Shown: positions 1 through 8,589, counted from the first letter of the stretch. The stretch: 64,000 nt of DNA from Nonlabens spongiae (GCF_002117125.1 NZ_CP019344.1:744001-808000), one strand, 5' to 3'. A program made the numbers and translations. The notes: generated by a model not told the origin, from the sequence alone.

Positions 1-3000
1 TGCGAGCCAAATGCCGTATGAAATATAGTTGCCATCCCATTTCAATAAAAAAGGACTAACATGTTTCCCTCGTATTTGTTTAACATAAGTCTCATCAAGC
101 TTATAATTAGCATTGAATTTTCTCGAATCTTTGTCCTTTCTGACTTGTGGCGGTGTACCTTTTCCAATTTGATATTCTTTAATCCCACCCATGGTATTCG
201 ACACATTTGATAATGCAATCGAATTTCTCTTAATTTTCTGGAAGATTATTATTTGATTAGAATTCAACGTTACCGTAAAATTCAAGCCATCATTATTTTT
301 AAAGTTATTTTGATCAAAGTTATTTATCAATCTAAACTCCTTCTCTTTAAGCCTTTTAAATTCAGATTTACGTGGCTCAAAACCAAAAACATAAATTAAA
401 ACATCAACGGATGCATCTTCAAAAACCTTATCTCCACATTCTGAAATTTCCCAAATGTTAGCGTGAGTTAAAAGAAAATCTCTCAGATGTTGCGAGTTTT
501 TATTAGCTAAAAAAGCATTAGGTAGAATAAAAGAAACAATCCCTTTGTGATTTTTTAAGTATTGAGCCTTTTCTATAAATAAATGATATAAATCAAATTG
601 GTTTTCAGCAACTTTGAAATTTTTCAGATACCAGATAGTTTCCTTTTCATTTTGATATCTAGGTCGTACATAAGGCGGATTCCCAATCACCACATCAAAT
701 CCTCCTCCCTTCGCTGAAGCTACGGAAGGCTCGCCCCATCTTGCTGAAGCTCTGGAAGGCTCACCACCTTTTTCCTGCGCTTCCTCTAGCGTAGTGCACA
801 TCTCGTTGATGATCTGTTTGAGCTCGTCACTATGTTCAGGCAGCTCGTGTTTTAAGCGGTTGTTTCGTATGTATTTTAAGGTATTGTCCAGCTGTTCCTG
901 TGTGGTGACCTCTTTAGGAGCGCTGTATTTTTGAGACCAGAGCGGTTTGTTTTTCTGACTTCCAGCGGGCTTATCATTACCTAAAGGTGTACTAATCTCA
1001 AGGGGCTTAAGCCCCTTGAGATTATTACGCTTTCCTAATGCATAACTACTCCTACCCTTTATAAACTGTATGATCTCAGGAATTTCCTCCAGTTCACAAT
1101 ACAGCAATAAATGGATATGATCTGCACAGATGTTATAGGCCAAAACATCCAGATTCTTTTCTTTTATCACATCCTTAATCGCCTCTGTGATAACCAGATC
1201 ATCTTCTGGAGTGAAATAGATCACATTGGGATATGGATTTGTTCCTGCCTCACGATTTTCCCGCACCTTATATTTTTTCATGCGGTGTGAAGTACGGCTA
1301 TCGTGGAGCGCAGTGGTAATGTGATAAACGCTCTTAGGCTTGGCCCTAAAAACCTGCGGAAACTCCTCTTCCCACTTGAAAGCTTTATCGCCAGCTACCT
1401 TTTTACTATCGATCAGGCTGTTACCGCACTTAATGTTGCTGCTCAAATCGTTGAGTTTGCGGCGCGGCTGCGCCGTGCGTAGCCACAGCGATAGTTTGGC
1501 AATCTCCACACTTTCCTCATTCAGGTCCACACCGTAGATGTTGTTCTCAAGAATGGTATTCTCGATATCGGGAAAGGTAAAGCCACCGCCCAGCAGCTTG
1601 GTTTTTAATTCATCAATGTACTCGTGTTCCTTGATCAAAAAGTCCAATGCCTGATTCAAAAAGGCCCCACTACCACAGGCGGGATCACAAATCGTGAGCG
1701 ACAGCAGCCACTCGCGGTAATCGTCCAAAATCTGGATCAGTCGCTTAAGCGTTTTCTCCTGCCGGTTCTTACGACCTTTGAAATATTCCTCCTCGGCAAA
1801 GCCCAGTTCTTCCTTCTTCTCGGTACATAGCTTGCCCACCGTGTTTTCCACGATGTATTTGGTAATGTATTTAGGCGTGTAGAAAACGCCGTCTTTCTTG
1901 CGTTTACTGGTCTGTTTGTCAAAAGTATCGCCTTCAATCTCGGCATTCACGCTCTCGATCTCATTAAGCGAGTTCTCAAAGATGTGGCCCAAAATATTGA
2001 CATCTACCTGACTGGCAAAATCATAATTGGACAGCTGCAAGGTGTGTTTGTATAACAGGTCATTGTCTATTTCCAGCGCGTCGAGAATCGCATCGGGTTT
2101 GAACAGGCCGCCATTGTAGGCGTAAATTTCTGCACGTCGCGGCGTTCCCTTTCTACCCGTGTCAAGAAACGTAAAATATTGCTTGAACAAACCGTACAGT
2201 GGCCGCTCGTCGCCGAAATCCACATCATCCTTCCACTTGTTCAGGATCTGCAAGGTGGAATTAGAGGGCAATAGCAATCGGTCTTCCGCAAAAAAGATGA
2301 ACAGGAACCGGTCGATCAGTTTTTGAGATTTCTTGAATAACGTGAGCTTTACATTTTTCTCCAGGCGTTTTAAATCCTCGTCCCGATTGCTATCGGGATC
2401 GCCCACTTCGACTCCGTGGTCGCTGAGCATTTCGACTTCGCTCAATGACCTCGGAGCCGAAGCGCCTGGTGATCGGCTTTCGTTCAAATCTGCAAGCTTA
2501 GCCTTTACCGTTTTGGAATTACGCTTTATTAGGTCGCGGTACAACTCCCGCTTGAACAGCGAGTAATCCTTGTAGAACTTTTTGGTAATCGCCTCCTCCT
2601 CTGCCAGCGACTGTTCCTTGATCTTGAGCGGTACATCGTTGAGCACGTTATCCTTATACAGGCATAGATACAGTAGGTGGAACCGCTTTCGCGAAAGCGA
2701 GAACAGATCAAACTCCTCAAACTCCGTAGCATCATTGATGTAAAAACGCAGCTTCTCAAAGTTGGACGTGATAACGTAAACACAGTCCGGCTGGTTGTTC
2801 TTGTAGCCAAAAGCCTGCTGGCGTATGCTCTCCAGGTCCTTGGTTTTGGTTCCCTTGAGTTCGATCACCGCAACCGCTTTACCATCGTTGAGAATCGCGC
2901 CGTCTGCCTTTTTGGAATCGGTCACGTTCTTAAATTCCGTGGTCAGATTAAAATCCGGTTTGGGACTTAACGTGTAGCCCAAAATATTGACAAAGAGCTC

Positions 3001-3165
3001 ATCGAGGAACTTGGCTTGGAATTGCTCCTCTTTATTGGCCCTGATATTTTCCTGGATAGTAGTGTTATGAAAATATTTCTGGAATTTCTTGTATGATTTA
3101 TCTACGGTGTCAACATCCAGTTGCGCGAGATGCGACTTGAGTACAGAAGTTTGAAATAATGCCAT
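1..3165 (-). CDS. Type IIG (Eco57I-like) restriction-modification protein with embedded Y1 transposase domain, 3' partial
   Basis: An uninterrupted 1055-codon reading frame runs from an ATG at 3165 off the left edge. N-terminal PD-(D/E)xK-type nuclease residues are visible: D88 and IELKG with E102 and K104. The adenine-N6 methylase core follows: GVFYTPKYIT near 430, motif I DPACGSGAF at 494-502, GVDLNEE, CGNSLID, and catalytic NPPY at 829-832. A TaqI-like specificity region begins after about 985. This is the architecture of single-chain restriction enzymes that cut DNA at a distance from the site and methylate adenine. Between FPQVF (residue 606) and GGGFDVVIG (about 820) lies roughly 190 residues of HUH/Y1 transposase, which ordinary family members lack. 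A second, low-complexity insert sits at about 229-262. The gene faces away from umuD. I checked the frame through both inserts and found no shift. Family assignment is firm; the target site and nuclease activity are unknown. Confidence 0.9.
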   Translation of the reverse strand, partial: MALFQTSVLKSHLAQLDVDTVDKSYKKFQKYFHNTTIQENIRANKEEQFQAKFLDELFVNILGYTLSPKPDFNLTTEFKNVTDSKKADGAILNDGKAVAVIELKGTKTKDLESIRQQAFGYKNNQPDCVYVITSNFEKLRFYINDATEFEEFDLFSLSRKRFHLLYLCLYKDNVLNDVPLKIKEQSLAEEEAITKKFYKDYSLFKRELYRDLIKRNSKTVKAKLADLNESRSPGASAPRSLSEVEMLSDHGVEVGDPDSNRDEDLKRLEKNVKLTLFKKSQKLIDRFLFIFFAEDRLLLPSNSTLQILNKWKDDVDFGDERPLYGLFKQYFTFLDTGRKGTPRRAEIYAYNGGLFKPDAILDALEIDNDLLYKHTLQLSNYDFASQVDVNILGHIFENSLNEIESVNAEIEGDTFDKQTSKRKKDGVFYTPKYITKYIVENTVGKLCTEKKEELGFAEEEYFKGRKNRQEKTLKRLIQILDDYREWLLSLTICDPACGSGAFLNQALDFLIKEHEYIDELKTKLLGGGFTFPDIENTILENNIYGVDLNEESVEIAKLSLWLRTAQPRRKLNDLSSNIKCGNSLIDSKKVAGDKAFKWEEEFPQVFRAKPKSVYHITTALHDSRTSHRMKKYKVRENREAGTNPYPNVIYFTPEDDLVITEAIKDVIKEKNLDVLAYNICADHIHLLLYCELEEIPEIIQFIKGRSSYALGKRNNLKGLKPLEISTPLGNDKPAGSQKNKPLWSQKYSAPKEVTTQEQLDNTLKYIRNNRLKHELPEHSDELKQIINEMCTTLEEAQEKGGEPSRASARWGEPSVASAKGGGFDVVIGNPPYVRPRYQNEKETIWYLKNFKVAENQFDLYHLFIEKAQYLKNHKGIVSFILPNAFLANKNSQHLRDFLLTHANIWEISECGDKVFEDASVDVLIYVFGFEPRKSEFKRLKEKEFRLINNFDQNNFKNNDGLNFTVTLNSNQIIIFQKIKRNSIALSNVSNTMGGIKEYQIGKGTPPQVRKDKDSRKFNANYKLDETYVKQIRGKHVSPFLLKWDGNYISYGIWLA
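711..765. repeat. 30-bp tandem duplication at the exit of the embedded transposase domain
   Basis: Two imperfect 25-base copies (711-735 and 741-765) lie 30 bp apart, sharing GCTGAAGC and GGAAGGCTC blocks. They keep frame and encode the linker GEPSRASARW / GEPSVASAKG just before the NPPY region. Each copy contains a small CTTC-GCT-GAAG-like dyad, typical of short flavobacterial palindromic repeats. Confidence 0.7.
781..1347 (-). other. IS200-like/REP-associated (RAYT, Y1_Tnp) transposase domain embedded in frame in the methylase
   Basis: Residues about 607-795 of the restriction-modification protein read as a RAYT-type single-strand DNA transposase. VYHITTALHDSR resembles the family's opening strand. 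ICADHIHLLL carries the HUH metal-binding pair H683/H685. FIKGRSSYAL is the following helix. LKYIRNNRLKHEL carries the expected catalytic tyrosine Y765 in the YIxNN context. All catalytic residues appear intact. The domain sits exactly between the CGNSLID region and the NPPY motif, as if inserted into a surface loop. A 32-bp perfect palindrome lies inside it and a 30-bp tandem repeat closes it, which recalls REP sequences that flank stand-alone RAYT genes. Activity and origin by insertion are inferences. Confidence 0.82.
993..1024. repeat. 32-bp perfect palindrome inside the embedded transposase domain
   Basis: The sequence is its own reverse complement from 993 to 1024, centred on GGGGCTTAAGCCCC. 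It is translated as KGLKPLEIS-like residues (about 714-724) between the HUH helix region and the Tyr motif. As single-stranded DNA it would form a long hairpin, the kind of structure RAYT and IS200 transposases bind. The palindrome is certain; a functional link is inference. Confidence 0.85.
2381..2481. repeat. Palindromic repeat insert translated in frame (SEVEMLSDHGVEVG type)
   Basis: About 100 bp encode residues 229-262 of the restriction protein, a stretch unlike its surroundings. It starts with TCCCGATTGCTATCGGGA (2381-2398), one mismatch from the perfect palindrome at 10319-10334. It continues with the TTCGACT..GGTCGCTGAGC..TTCGACTTCGCTCA motif that I know as a dispersed repeat in flavobacterial genomes. 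The reading frame is preserved, so the repeat is tolerated as a protein insert. Confidence 0.65.
2684..2699. repeat. CGCTTTCGCGAAAGCG palindrome, copy 1
   Basis: Perfect 16-bp palindrome inside the restriction-modification gene, read as SLSRKR. Confidence 0.95.
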
Positions 3166-3299
3166 GAATTACCCTTGGTTAGCGGCTCTAAAATACTCAA
3201 AAGTGTAAGAATTCTAAGAACGCTATTGAAAATGATATAAGTAACACCTTGTTGAAAACTAAAAATTGAATTATTACATATCCACATTGGAATAGTTCC

Positions 3300-3307
3300 T
3301 AATTTTG
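3300..3307 (+). promoter_or_regulatory. Candidate Bacteroidota -7 box for umuDC
   Basis: TAATTTTG matches TAnnTTTG and lies 19 bp before the umuD ATG. No convincing -33 TTG is present at the usual spacing, so support is moderate. No LexA-type operator could be recognised. Confidence 0.4.
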
Positions 3308-3326
3308 TGATGGAAATAATCCAAAT

Positions 3327-3737
3327 ATGACGATTAAGAAAGCACTCACCTCTGTACTTGATATACCCTATCTGGGACCCATCTCTTGCGGCTTCCCCTC
3401 ACCTGCTGATGATCATCTGGATGAGGCGATAGATCTTAATAAAGAGCTGATTAAAAATAAGAGCACTACCTTTTTCGGCCGGGTGAATGGGGATAGTATG
3501 AAAGATGCCGGCCTGGACGATGGTGATTTGCTTATCATTGACAAAAGCAAAAAGCCCTCTAATGGTTCTATTGCCGTCTGTTTTCTCGATGGCGAGTTTA
3601 CGGTGAAGCGCATCAAGATCGAGCGAGATCGCGTGTGGCTCATTGCTGAAAATATCAAATATCCACCTATTGAAGTCAAGGCAGATAATGAATTCCTCAT
3701 CTGGGGAATTGTCATTCACGCCATTAAAAGTCTGTAA
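3327..3737 (+). CDS. umuD: UmuD-like S24 self-cleaving protein
   Basis: This 136-residue protein matches UmuD, the subunit that self-cleaves after RecA activation and joins UmuC to form a translesion polymerase. Visible elements are the cleavage site C21-G22 followed by FPSPADD, nucleophile S57 in NGDSM, and general base K94 in FTVKR. The E. coli residues have the same spacing, shifted by three. The stop codon overlaps the umuC start (TAATG), indicating translational coupling. Like UmuD it lacks a DNA-binding domain, unlike LexA. Damage regulation is expected from the family but no operator was identified. Confidence 0.93.
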   Translation: MTIKKALTSVLDIPYLGPISCGFPSPADDHLDEAIDLNKELIKNKSTTFFGRVNGDSMKDAGLDDGDLLIIDKSKKPSNGSIAVCFLDGEFTVKRIKIERDRVWLIAENIKYPPIEVKADNEFLIWGIVIHAIKSL

Positions 3738-4999
3738 TGTTTGCCCTGGTCGACTGCAACAATTTCTACGCGAGCTGTGAGCGAGTTTTCAATCCTGCAC
3801 TTAATGGTAAGCCTGTCGTGGTGCTTTCTAATAATGATGGTTGTGTCATCGCACGTAGCAATGAAGCCAAGCAATTGAACATTAAAATGGGAACACCCAC
3901 ATTTGTGATCAAGGATATGATTGCCAGCAAAAGAGTTCACGCCTTCTCTTCTAACTATGCGCTTTACGGAGAGATGAGCGCCCGGGTGATGGAAATCCTG
4001 AGCCGGTTCAGTCCAGATTATGAGGTTTATAGTATAGATGAGATTTTTATAAAATTGGAAGGATTCACCTACCACAACTTGAGAGAATATGGTGCAAAAA
4101 TGATCTCTAAGGTCACAAAAGGAACCGGCATTCCCATAAGCGTAGGCATCGCGCCCACAAAGGCTCTCGCCAAGGTAGCTAATAAAATCGCCAAAAAGTT
4201 TATACATAAAACCGGTGGCGTTCATGTAATCGATAGTGAAGAATTGATGGAAAAAGCGCTGCTCTGGACTCAAATTGATGATGTCTGGGGCATCGGTAGG
4301 CGCTATGCGGAGAAACTCAAAAAAATAGGTGTCACCACGGCACGGGATTTCACACAACTGCCCGATGCCTACGTTCTGAAAGAGATGACCGTGGTAGGCT
4401 TGAGACTCAAGCGCGATCTTTCTGGGAAACCTACGCTCGATCTTGAAGAAATGGCAGATCGTAAAAACATGGCAGTAACCCGATCATTTAAAAATGATAT
4501 TACTGATTATGCCGCTTTACGCGAAAGAGTAGTCACCTATGTCACTAAACTTGCCGAAAAATTGAGAAAGCAAAACAGCTGCTGCCAAAGCCTGCAGATC
4601 TTTATCCACTCAAACCCACATAAGAAAGAGCATAGAAAGTATTACAACAGCGTTACCATCAATCTTCCCTACGCGACTAATTCAACCATCGTTATGACTC
4701 AATATACCTTAAAGGGTCTACAAAAGATTTTTTTAAAAGGTATTCTCTATAAAAAAGCGGGAGTCATAGCCTTAGGACTCGCACCTAACGACAGCCGACA
4801 GCTCGCTATTTTTAAAGAAGAAACCGCAGAGCACGCTGCTCTATTCAGCTCTGTAGACCATCTGAATAAAAAAAATCATGGGAAAATCAAATTTGCAGGC
4901 CAGGACCTTAACTCCACTTGGAAAATGCGGTGCGAGCACTTAAGCAAGCGGTACACGACACGTTTACACGAGATCATCACTATAAGATGCAATCATTAA
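3737..4999 (+). CDS. umuC: UmuC-like Y-family DNA polymerase V catalytic subunit
   Basis: At 420 residues this is the usual length for UmuC. Catalytic acidic residues D6 (MFALVD) and D101-E102 (YSIDEIF) are present, along with the diagnostic VVLSNNDGCVIARSNEAK block. An HhH-type segment (DDVWGIGRRYAEKLKKIG) lies near 185-200 and a little-finger region fills the C-terminus. The product performs error-prone synthesis across DNA lesions together with processed UmuD. It is co-transcribed with umuD, with a 1-nt overlap, and ends just before a bidirectional terminator. A degenerate relative of the iterated palindrome occurs near 4513-4528 in this gene. Confidence 0.95.
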   Translation: MFALVDCNNFYASCERVFNPALNGKPVVVLSNNDGCVIARSNEAKQLNIKMGTPTFVIKDMIASKRVHAFSSNYALYGEMSARVMEILSRFSPDYEVYSIDEIFIKLEGFTYHNLREYGAKMISKVTKGTGIPISVGIAPTKALAKVANKIAKKFIHKTGGVHVIDSEELMEKALLWTQIDDVWGIGRRYAEKLKKIGVTTARDFTQLPDAYVLKEMTVVGLRLKRDLSGKPTLDLEEMADRKNMAVTRSFKNDITDYAALRERVVTYVTKLAEKLRKQNSCCQSLQIFIHSNPHKKEHRKYYNSVTINLPYATNSTIVMTQYTLKGLQKIFLKGILYKKAGVIALGLAPNDSRQLAIFKEETAEHAALFSSVDHLNKKNHGKIKFAGQDLNSTWKMRCEHLSKRYTTRLHEIITIRCNH

Positions 5000-5000
5000 A

Positions 5001-5026
5001 AAACCTCGACATTTCTGTCGAGGTTT
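5001..5026. terminator. Bidirectional terminator between umuC and the convergent small gene
   Basis: An 11-bp perfect stem (AAACCTCGACA / TGTCGAGGTTT) surrounds a TTTC loop. On the minus strand it is followed by six T residues; on the plus strand the tail is T-poorer. Confidence 0.8.
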
Positions 5027-5041
5027 ATAATTAGTTTATAA

Positions 5042-5410
5042 TTATTCTTTAGCAATTACAATTAATGGGTCGTGTTGCTCTCGTATTTGTTTGAATTTTT
5101 GGCGTTGTGGTACGGTGAGAATGTCGTTTAACTCGCGACCGTGCTCAATGTAAAGCTGTCGAAGCAGATCATTTTTGTTGGCAGTAGTACGTTTAGATCT
5201 CATGACAGCCTCTCTCCTAGCGATGAACTCTGTATACTTATTCCTAAACATCATTTCTTGTTTTGAAGTCAAGCCTAATTCGCCATCAAGCGCCTCGGCC
5301 ATTTTTACCGCTTCATTTTTTTGTTCTTCTGAAGCTGGCGGTGCTACAATATCTTGCGCACCTACTACTGTTATAAATAATAATGTAATTATGGTTACTA
5401 GTTTTTTCAT
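5042..5410 (-). CDS. Small secreted protein, unknown function
   Basis: The 122-residue product begins with a clear signal peptide (MKKLVTIITLLFITVVGAQ). The mature part is charged and predicted helical, with LTSKQEMMFRNKY and LTVPQRQKFKQIREQ segments. These two LTxxQ-like helices recall Spy/CpxP-type periplasmic helpers and similar short Bacteroidota proteins, but I would not assign a function on that alone. It stands as a single gene convergent with umuC, sharing the terminator. Confidence 0.75.
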   Translation of the reverse strand: MKKLVTIITLLFITVVGAQDIVAPPASEEQKNEAVKMAEALDGELGLTSKQEMMFRNKYTEFIARREAVMRSKRTTANKNDLLRQLYIEHGRELNDILTVPQRQKFKQIREQHDPLIVIAKE

Positions 5411-5533
5411 GGTGTTTTATTTTACTAGAAGATAATGATTCAACACCGCTCTTATAATTAATACCACGTTAAACCCACTGGTAAAATTGTTAGATTCTTT
5501 TAAACGTTTAAAAATCAAAGGTGTGTTTAATTT

Positions 5534-5555
5534 TTACGCTTTCGCGAAAGCGTAA
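5534..5555. repeat. Iterated palindrome, copy 2, extended to 22 bp
   Basis: The 16-bp core CGCTTTCGCGAAAGCG (5537-5552) is extended by TTA..TAA to a perfect 22-bp palindrome in the divergent 5411-5636 intergenic region. Confidence 0.95.
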
Positions 5556-5636
5556 TTCTCATCAATCCTTTTCCCTTTATCCAATAGCGTGACCTATATT
5601 TACAACTAAATAAATAGTTCTTTAAAACCAATTACC

Positions 5637-8531
5637 ATGATTAAAAACATTTTATCGATGATGGTAGCCGCAGGAATCCTTCTTGCTGGATGCTCACCAT
5701 CACAGAAAACCCAAACAAAAAATGCACCTCCTAGTACAGCAGATGTAAAAAAAGAAGCGGTAAACCTAAGTTCTGACCATGCAATGTCTGAAGGTTTACA
5801 GCAGCCCATACCCATGGATCCATCTGTAAAAATGGGTGTGTTAGATAATGGACTGACTTATTACATAAAGAATAATGGTAAACCAGAGGATAAAGTGGAG
5901 CTGCGACTTGCAATTAATGCAGGCTCTGTTCTAGAAGATGACGATCAACAAGGTCTTGCCCACTTCATGGAACACATGAACTTTAATGGAACAACTAATT
6001 TTAATAAAAATGAGTTGGTTGACTATTTACAGGGAATTGGGGTGAAATTTGGCGCAGATTTGAATGCCTACACCAGTTTTGACGAGACCGTTTATATACT
6101 TCCCATACCCAGTGATGACCCTGAAAAGCTGGAGAAAGGATTTCTTATTCTTGAAGACTGGGCGCACGGCGCGTTATTAGAAGAAGATGCGATCAACGAT
6201 GAGCGCGGTGTAGTACTTGAAGAATCCAGAACAGGAAAAGGTGCTCGTGATAGAATGAACAAGATCACCATTCCAGTACAATTTTATGGTTCTAAGTATG
6301 CTGAACGCTTGCCTATAGGAAAAGATTCCATCCTTAAAACATTTAAGCCAGAAGCCATTAAGCGTTTTTACAACGACTGGTACCGTCCAGACTTGATGGC
6401 TGTAGTTGCCGTAGGTGATCTGGATGTCGCGACCATGGAGCAAAAAATAAAGGAACATTTCGGTAAAATCAAGCCCGCTGAAAAGCCAAGAAAGCGTCCC
6501 GTTATTGAATTGCCTAATCATGACGATACAAAAATTGCCATCGCACAAGATGATGAGGCAACGTTTGCCTCAGTAAGTATTTCTTATAAGGATAGAACCA
6601 AATCTTCTCCTACCACTACGGTTGCTGATTTTAGAGACGATTTAGTGAATGGATTATTTTCTTTTATGATCAATAACCGTCTTCAGGAGTTAACACAAAA
6701 AGCAGATCCTCCTTTCATTTTTGGTTCTAGCAGCTATGGGGGTACCGTAGCGCGTAATAAAAATGAATACAGTTCTTTTGCCGGTAGCGCTCCGGACGGT
6801 CAGCTGAAAGCGCTTGAAGCCTTGCTTACAGAAAATCAACGTGTGAAACTTTATGGCTTTAACAAAGCTGAATTAGAAAGAGCAAAAACGGCTTACAAAT
6901 CATATTACGAAACCTTTTACAACGATAGGAATAAAAGAGAAAGTTCTAGAATTGTAGGAACTTATGTGCAATCTTATTTCTCTAAAGATGCTACACCTAG
7001 CGTTGAATGGACTTATGAAAAAATGAACGAACTCATCCCTGGAATCAGAGTAGAAGAGGTAAATGAAAAAATCACCGAATATATTCATGAAGATAATCGC
7101 ACCATCGTATTTACAGGACCTACTACAGACAATCCACCTACTGAGAGTCAAGTAATGAAGGTTCTTGAAAAGATTGAGAACGCTACGATTGAGCCTTATG
7201 AAGATGCAGAGATCAGAGAAAATCTGATTGAAGAAATGCCTACAGCTGGTTCAATCATGAATACAGAGAAAAACGAGGCGCTGGGAACGACCACCTATAC
7301 ATTGATTAATGGTATCAAGGTAATAGCAAAACCCACAGACTTCAAAAATGATGAGATCTTAATGTCGGCTTACAGCTATGGAGGTACCAGTCTGTATTCA
7401 AATGAAGATTATAAAAAAGTGATTAGAGCAAACGGTGGACTAACCGAAGCTGGAGTAGCTGGCCTGTCTCAAACTGATATGGATAAGTACATGACGGGAA
7501 AACTCGTGAGTGTTTACCCAAGTATTAGAACAAATACGGAGAATTTCAGCGGGAGTGCGACGCCTAAGGATCTAGAGACCATGTTTCAATTGATTCACCT
7601 CTATTTTACCGATTTAAATAAAGATGAAGAAGCTTATCAGAGTTTTATCTCAAAACAAAAATCATTCATCGGTCGCATGATGGCTAATCCAAATACCTAT
7701 TTCAGTAATGAAATTAACAAAGAGCGATTTAGCGATAATCCTCGTTATACTGGTTTTCCTACTGAAGAATCTTATGACGAAGCCGATTATGACAGAGCTT
7801 ATGAATTGTACAAAGAGCGCTTTGCAGATGCCAGCGACTTTAATTTCTATTTCGTAGGTAACGTAGATTTGGCAGAATTAGAAAGACTATCTAAGCTATA
7901 CCTAGCTAGTTTACCGAGCTTGAACCGTAAGGAAATGTATCAGGTCAATGACTGGAGAGAAAAGCAGGGAACTCGTAAGAAAATAGTTAGAAAGGGAACT
8001 GATGAAAAGAGTCAAGTAAGAATGAGCTGGAGCTATGAGATTTCAGAGTACAGTGCTAAGGATGATCTGCTTGTGGATGCACTAGGTGAAGTACTGACTA
8101 TCAAAATCATTGAAACCTTAAGGGAGAAAGAAGGTGGTATCTACAGCGGTGGCGCAAGAGGTGGCTTGAGCAAGATGAGCTATCCTAGCTTCTATTTCAA
8201 TATCTCTTTCCCTTGTGGTCCAGAAAATGTAGACAAACTGGTTGCTGCGACTCAGGCAGAAATTGAAAAGATCAAGAAAGAAGGTCCTACCGAAAAAGAT
8301 TTGAATAAAGTAAAAGAAGGGTATTTGTTAGAACACAAAGAAGAAATCAAAACGAACAGATACTGGTTGAGCACACTTTCTAACTCTGATATGGAGATGA
8401 GGGATATCAACCAAGCCTTGAATTTTGAAAAAACCGTTGAAAATATGACGGCGAAGGAAATTCAAGACGCCGCGAAGAAATACTTGAATAAAGATTATTT
8501 TCTTGCTATTCTACTTCCTGAAGAAAAGTAA
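5637..8531 (+). CDS. M16 family zinc metalloprotease lipoprotein (PqqL-like)
   Basis: The 964-residue protein carries a lipoprotein signal (GILLAGC, lipidated C19), so it is probably anchored in the envelope. The inverted zinc site HFMEH (H109, E112, H113) lies in the first M16 domain. It is followed by a downstream glutamate-rich EERGVVLEE region expected to supply the third ligand. A second, catalytically inactive M16-like half follows from about residue 520. Two fused halves of about 450 residues are usual for the bacterial PqqL type. The role is likely degradation of imported or periplasmic peptides. It is a single gene ending in a strong terminator. A near-consensus TATATTTA lies at 5595-5602. 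Confidence 0.93.
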   Translation: MIKNILSMMVAAGILLAGCSPSQKTQTKNAPPSTADVKKEAVNLSSDHAMSEGLQQPIPMDPSVKMGVLDNGLTYYIKNNGKPEDKVELRLAINAGSVLEDDDQQGLAHFMEHMNFNGTTNFNKNELVDYLQGIGVKFGADLNAYTSFDETVYILPIPSDDPEKLEKGFLILEDWAHGALLEEDAINDERGVVLEESRTGKGARDRMNKITIPVQFYGSKYAERLPIGKDSILKTFKPEAIKRFYNDWYRPDLMAVVAVGDLDVATMEQKIKEHFGKIKPAEKPRKRPVIELPNHDDTKIAIAQDDEATFASVSISYKDRTKSSPTTTVADFRDDLVNGLFSFMINNRLQELTQKADPPFIFGSSSYGGTVARNKNEYSSFAGSAPDGQLKALEALLTENQRVKLYGFNKAELERAKTAYKSYYETFYNDRNKRESSRIVGTYVQSYFSKDATPSVEWTYEKMNELIPGIRVEEVNEKITEYIHEDNRTIVFTGPTTDNPPTESQVMKVLEKIENATIEPYEDAEIRENLIEEMPTAGSIMNTEKNEALGTTTYTLINGIKVIAKPTDFKNDEILMSAYSYGGTSLYSNEDYKKVIRANGGLTEAGVAGLSQTDMDKYMTGKLVSVYPSIRTNTENFSGSATPKDLETMFQLIHLYFTDLNKDEEAYQSFISKQKSFIGRMMANPNTYFSNEINKERFSDNPRYTGFPTEESYDEADYDRAYELYKERFADASDFNFYFVGNVDLAELERLSKLYLASLPSLNRKEMYQVNDWREKQGTRKKIVRKGTDEKSQVRMSWSYEISEYSAKDDLLVDALGEVLTIKIIETLREKEGGIYSGGARGGLSKMSYPSFYFNISFPCGPENVDKLVAATQAEIEKIKKEGPTEKDLNKVKEGYLLEHKEEIKTNRYWLSTLSNSDMEMRDINQALNFEKTVENMTAKEIQDAAKKYLNKDYFLAILLPEEK

Positions 8532-8553
8532 TTTCAACAATTCCCTAAAATTC

Positions 8554-8584
8554 AAAAGCCTGATGAACTTCATCAGGCTTTTGT
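8554..8584. terminator. Strong bidirectional terminator
   Basis: A perfect 14-bp stem CAAAAGCCTGATGA / TCATCAGGCTTTTG surrounds a 3-nt loop, with T-runs on both strands. It separates the convergent M16 protease and the 8590 gene. Confidence 0.88.
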
Positions 8585-8589
8585 AGTTT

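Noticed and set aside
1737..2970. Several 60-97 codon frames on both strands across the restriction gene
   Set aside because: They are off-frame shadows of a continuous 1055-codon gene with clear motifs.
4513..4528. GCTTTACGCGAAAGAG in umuC resembling the iterated palindrome
   Set aside because: An inserted base and a mismatch break the symmetry; encoded residues fit normal UmuC sequence.
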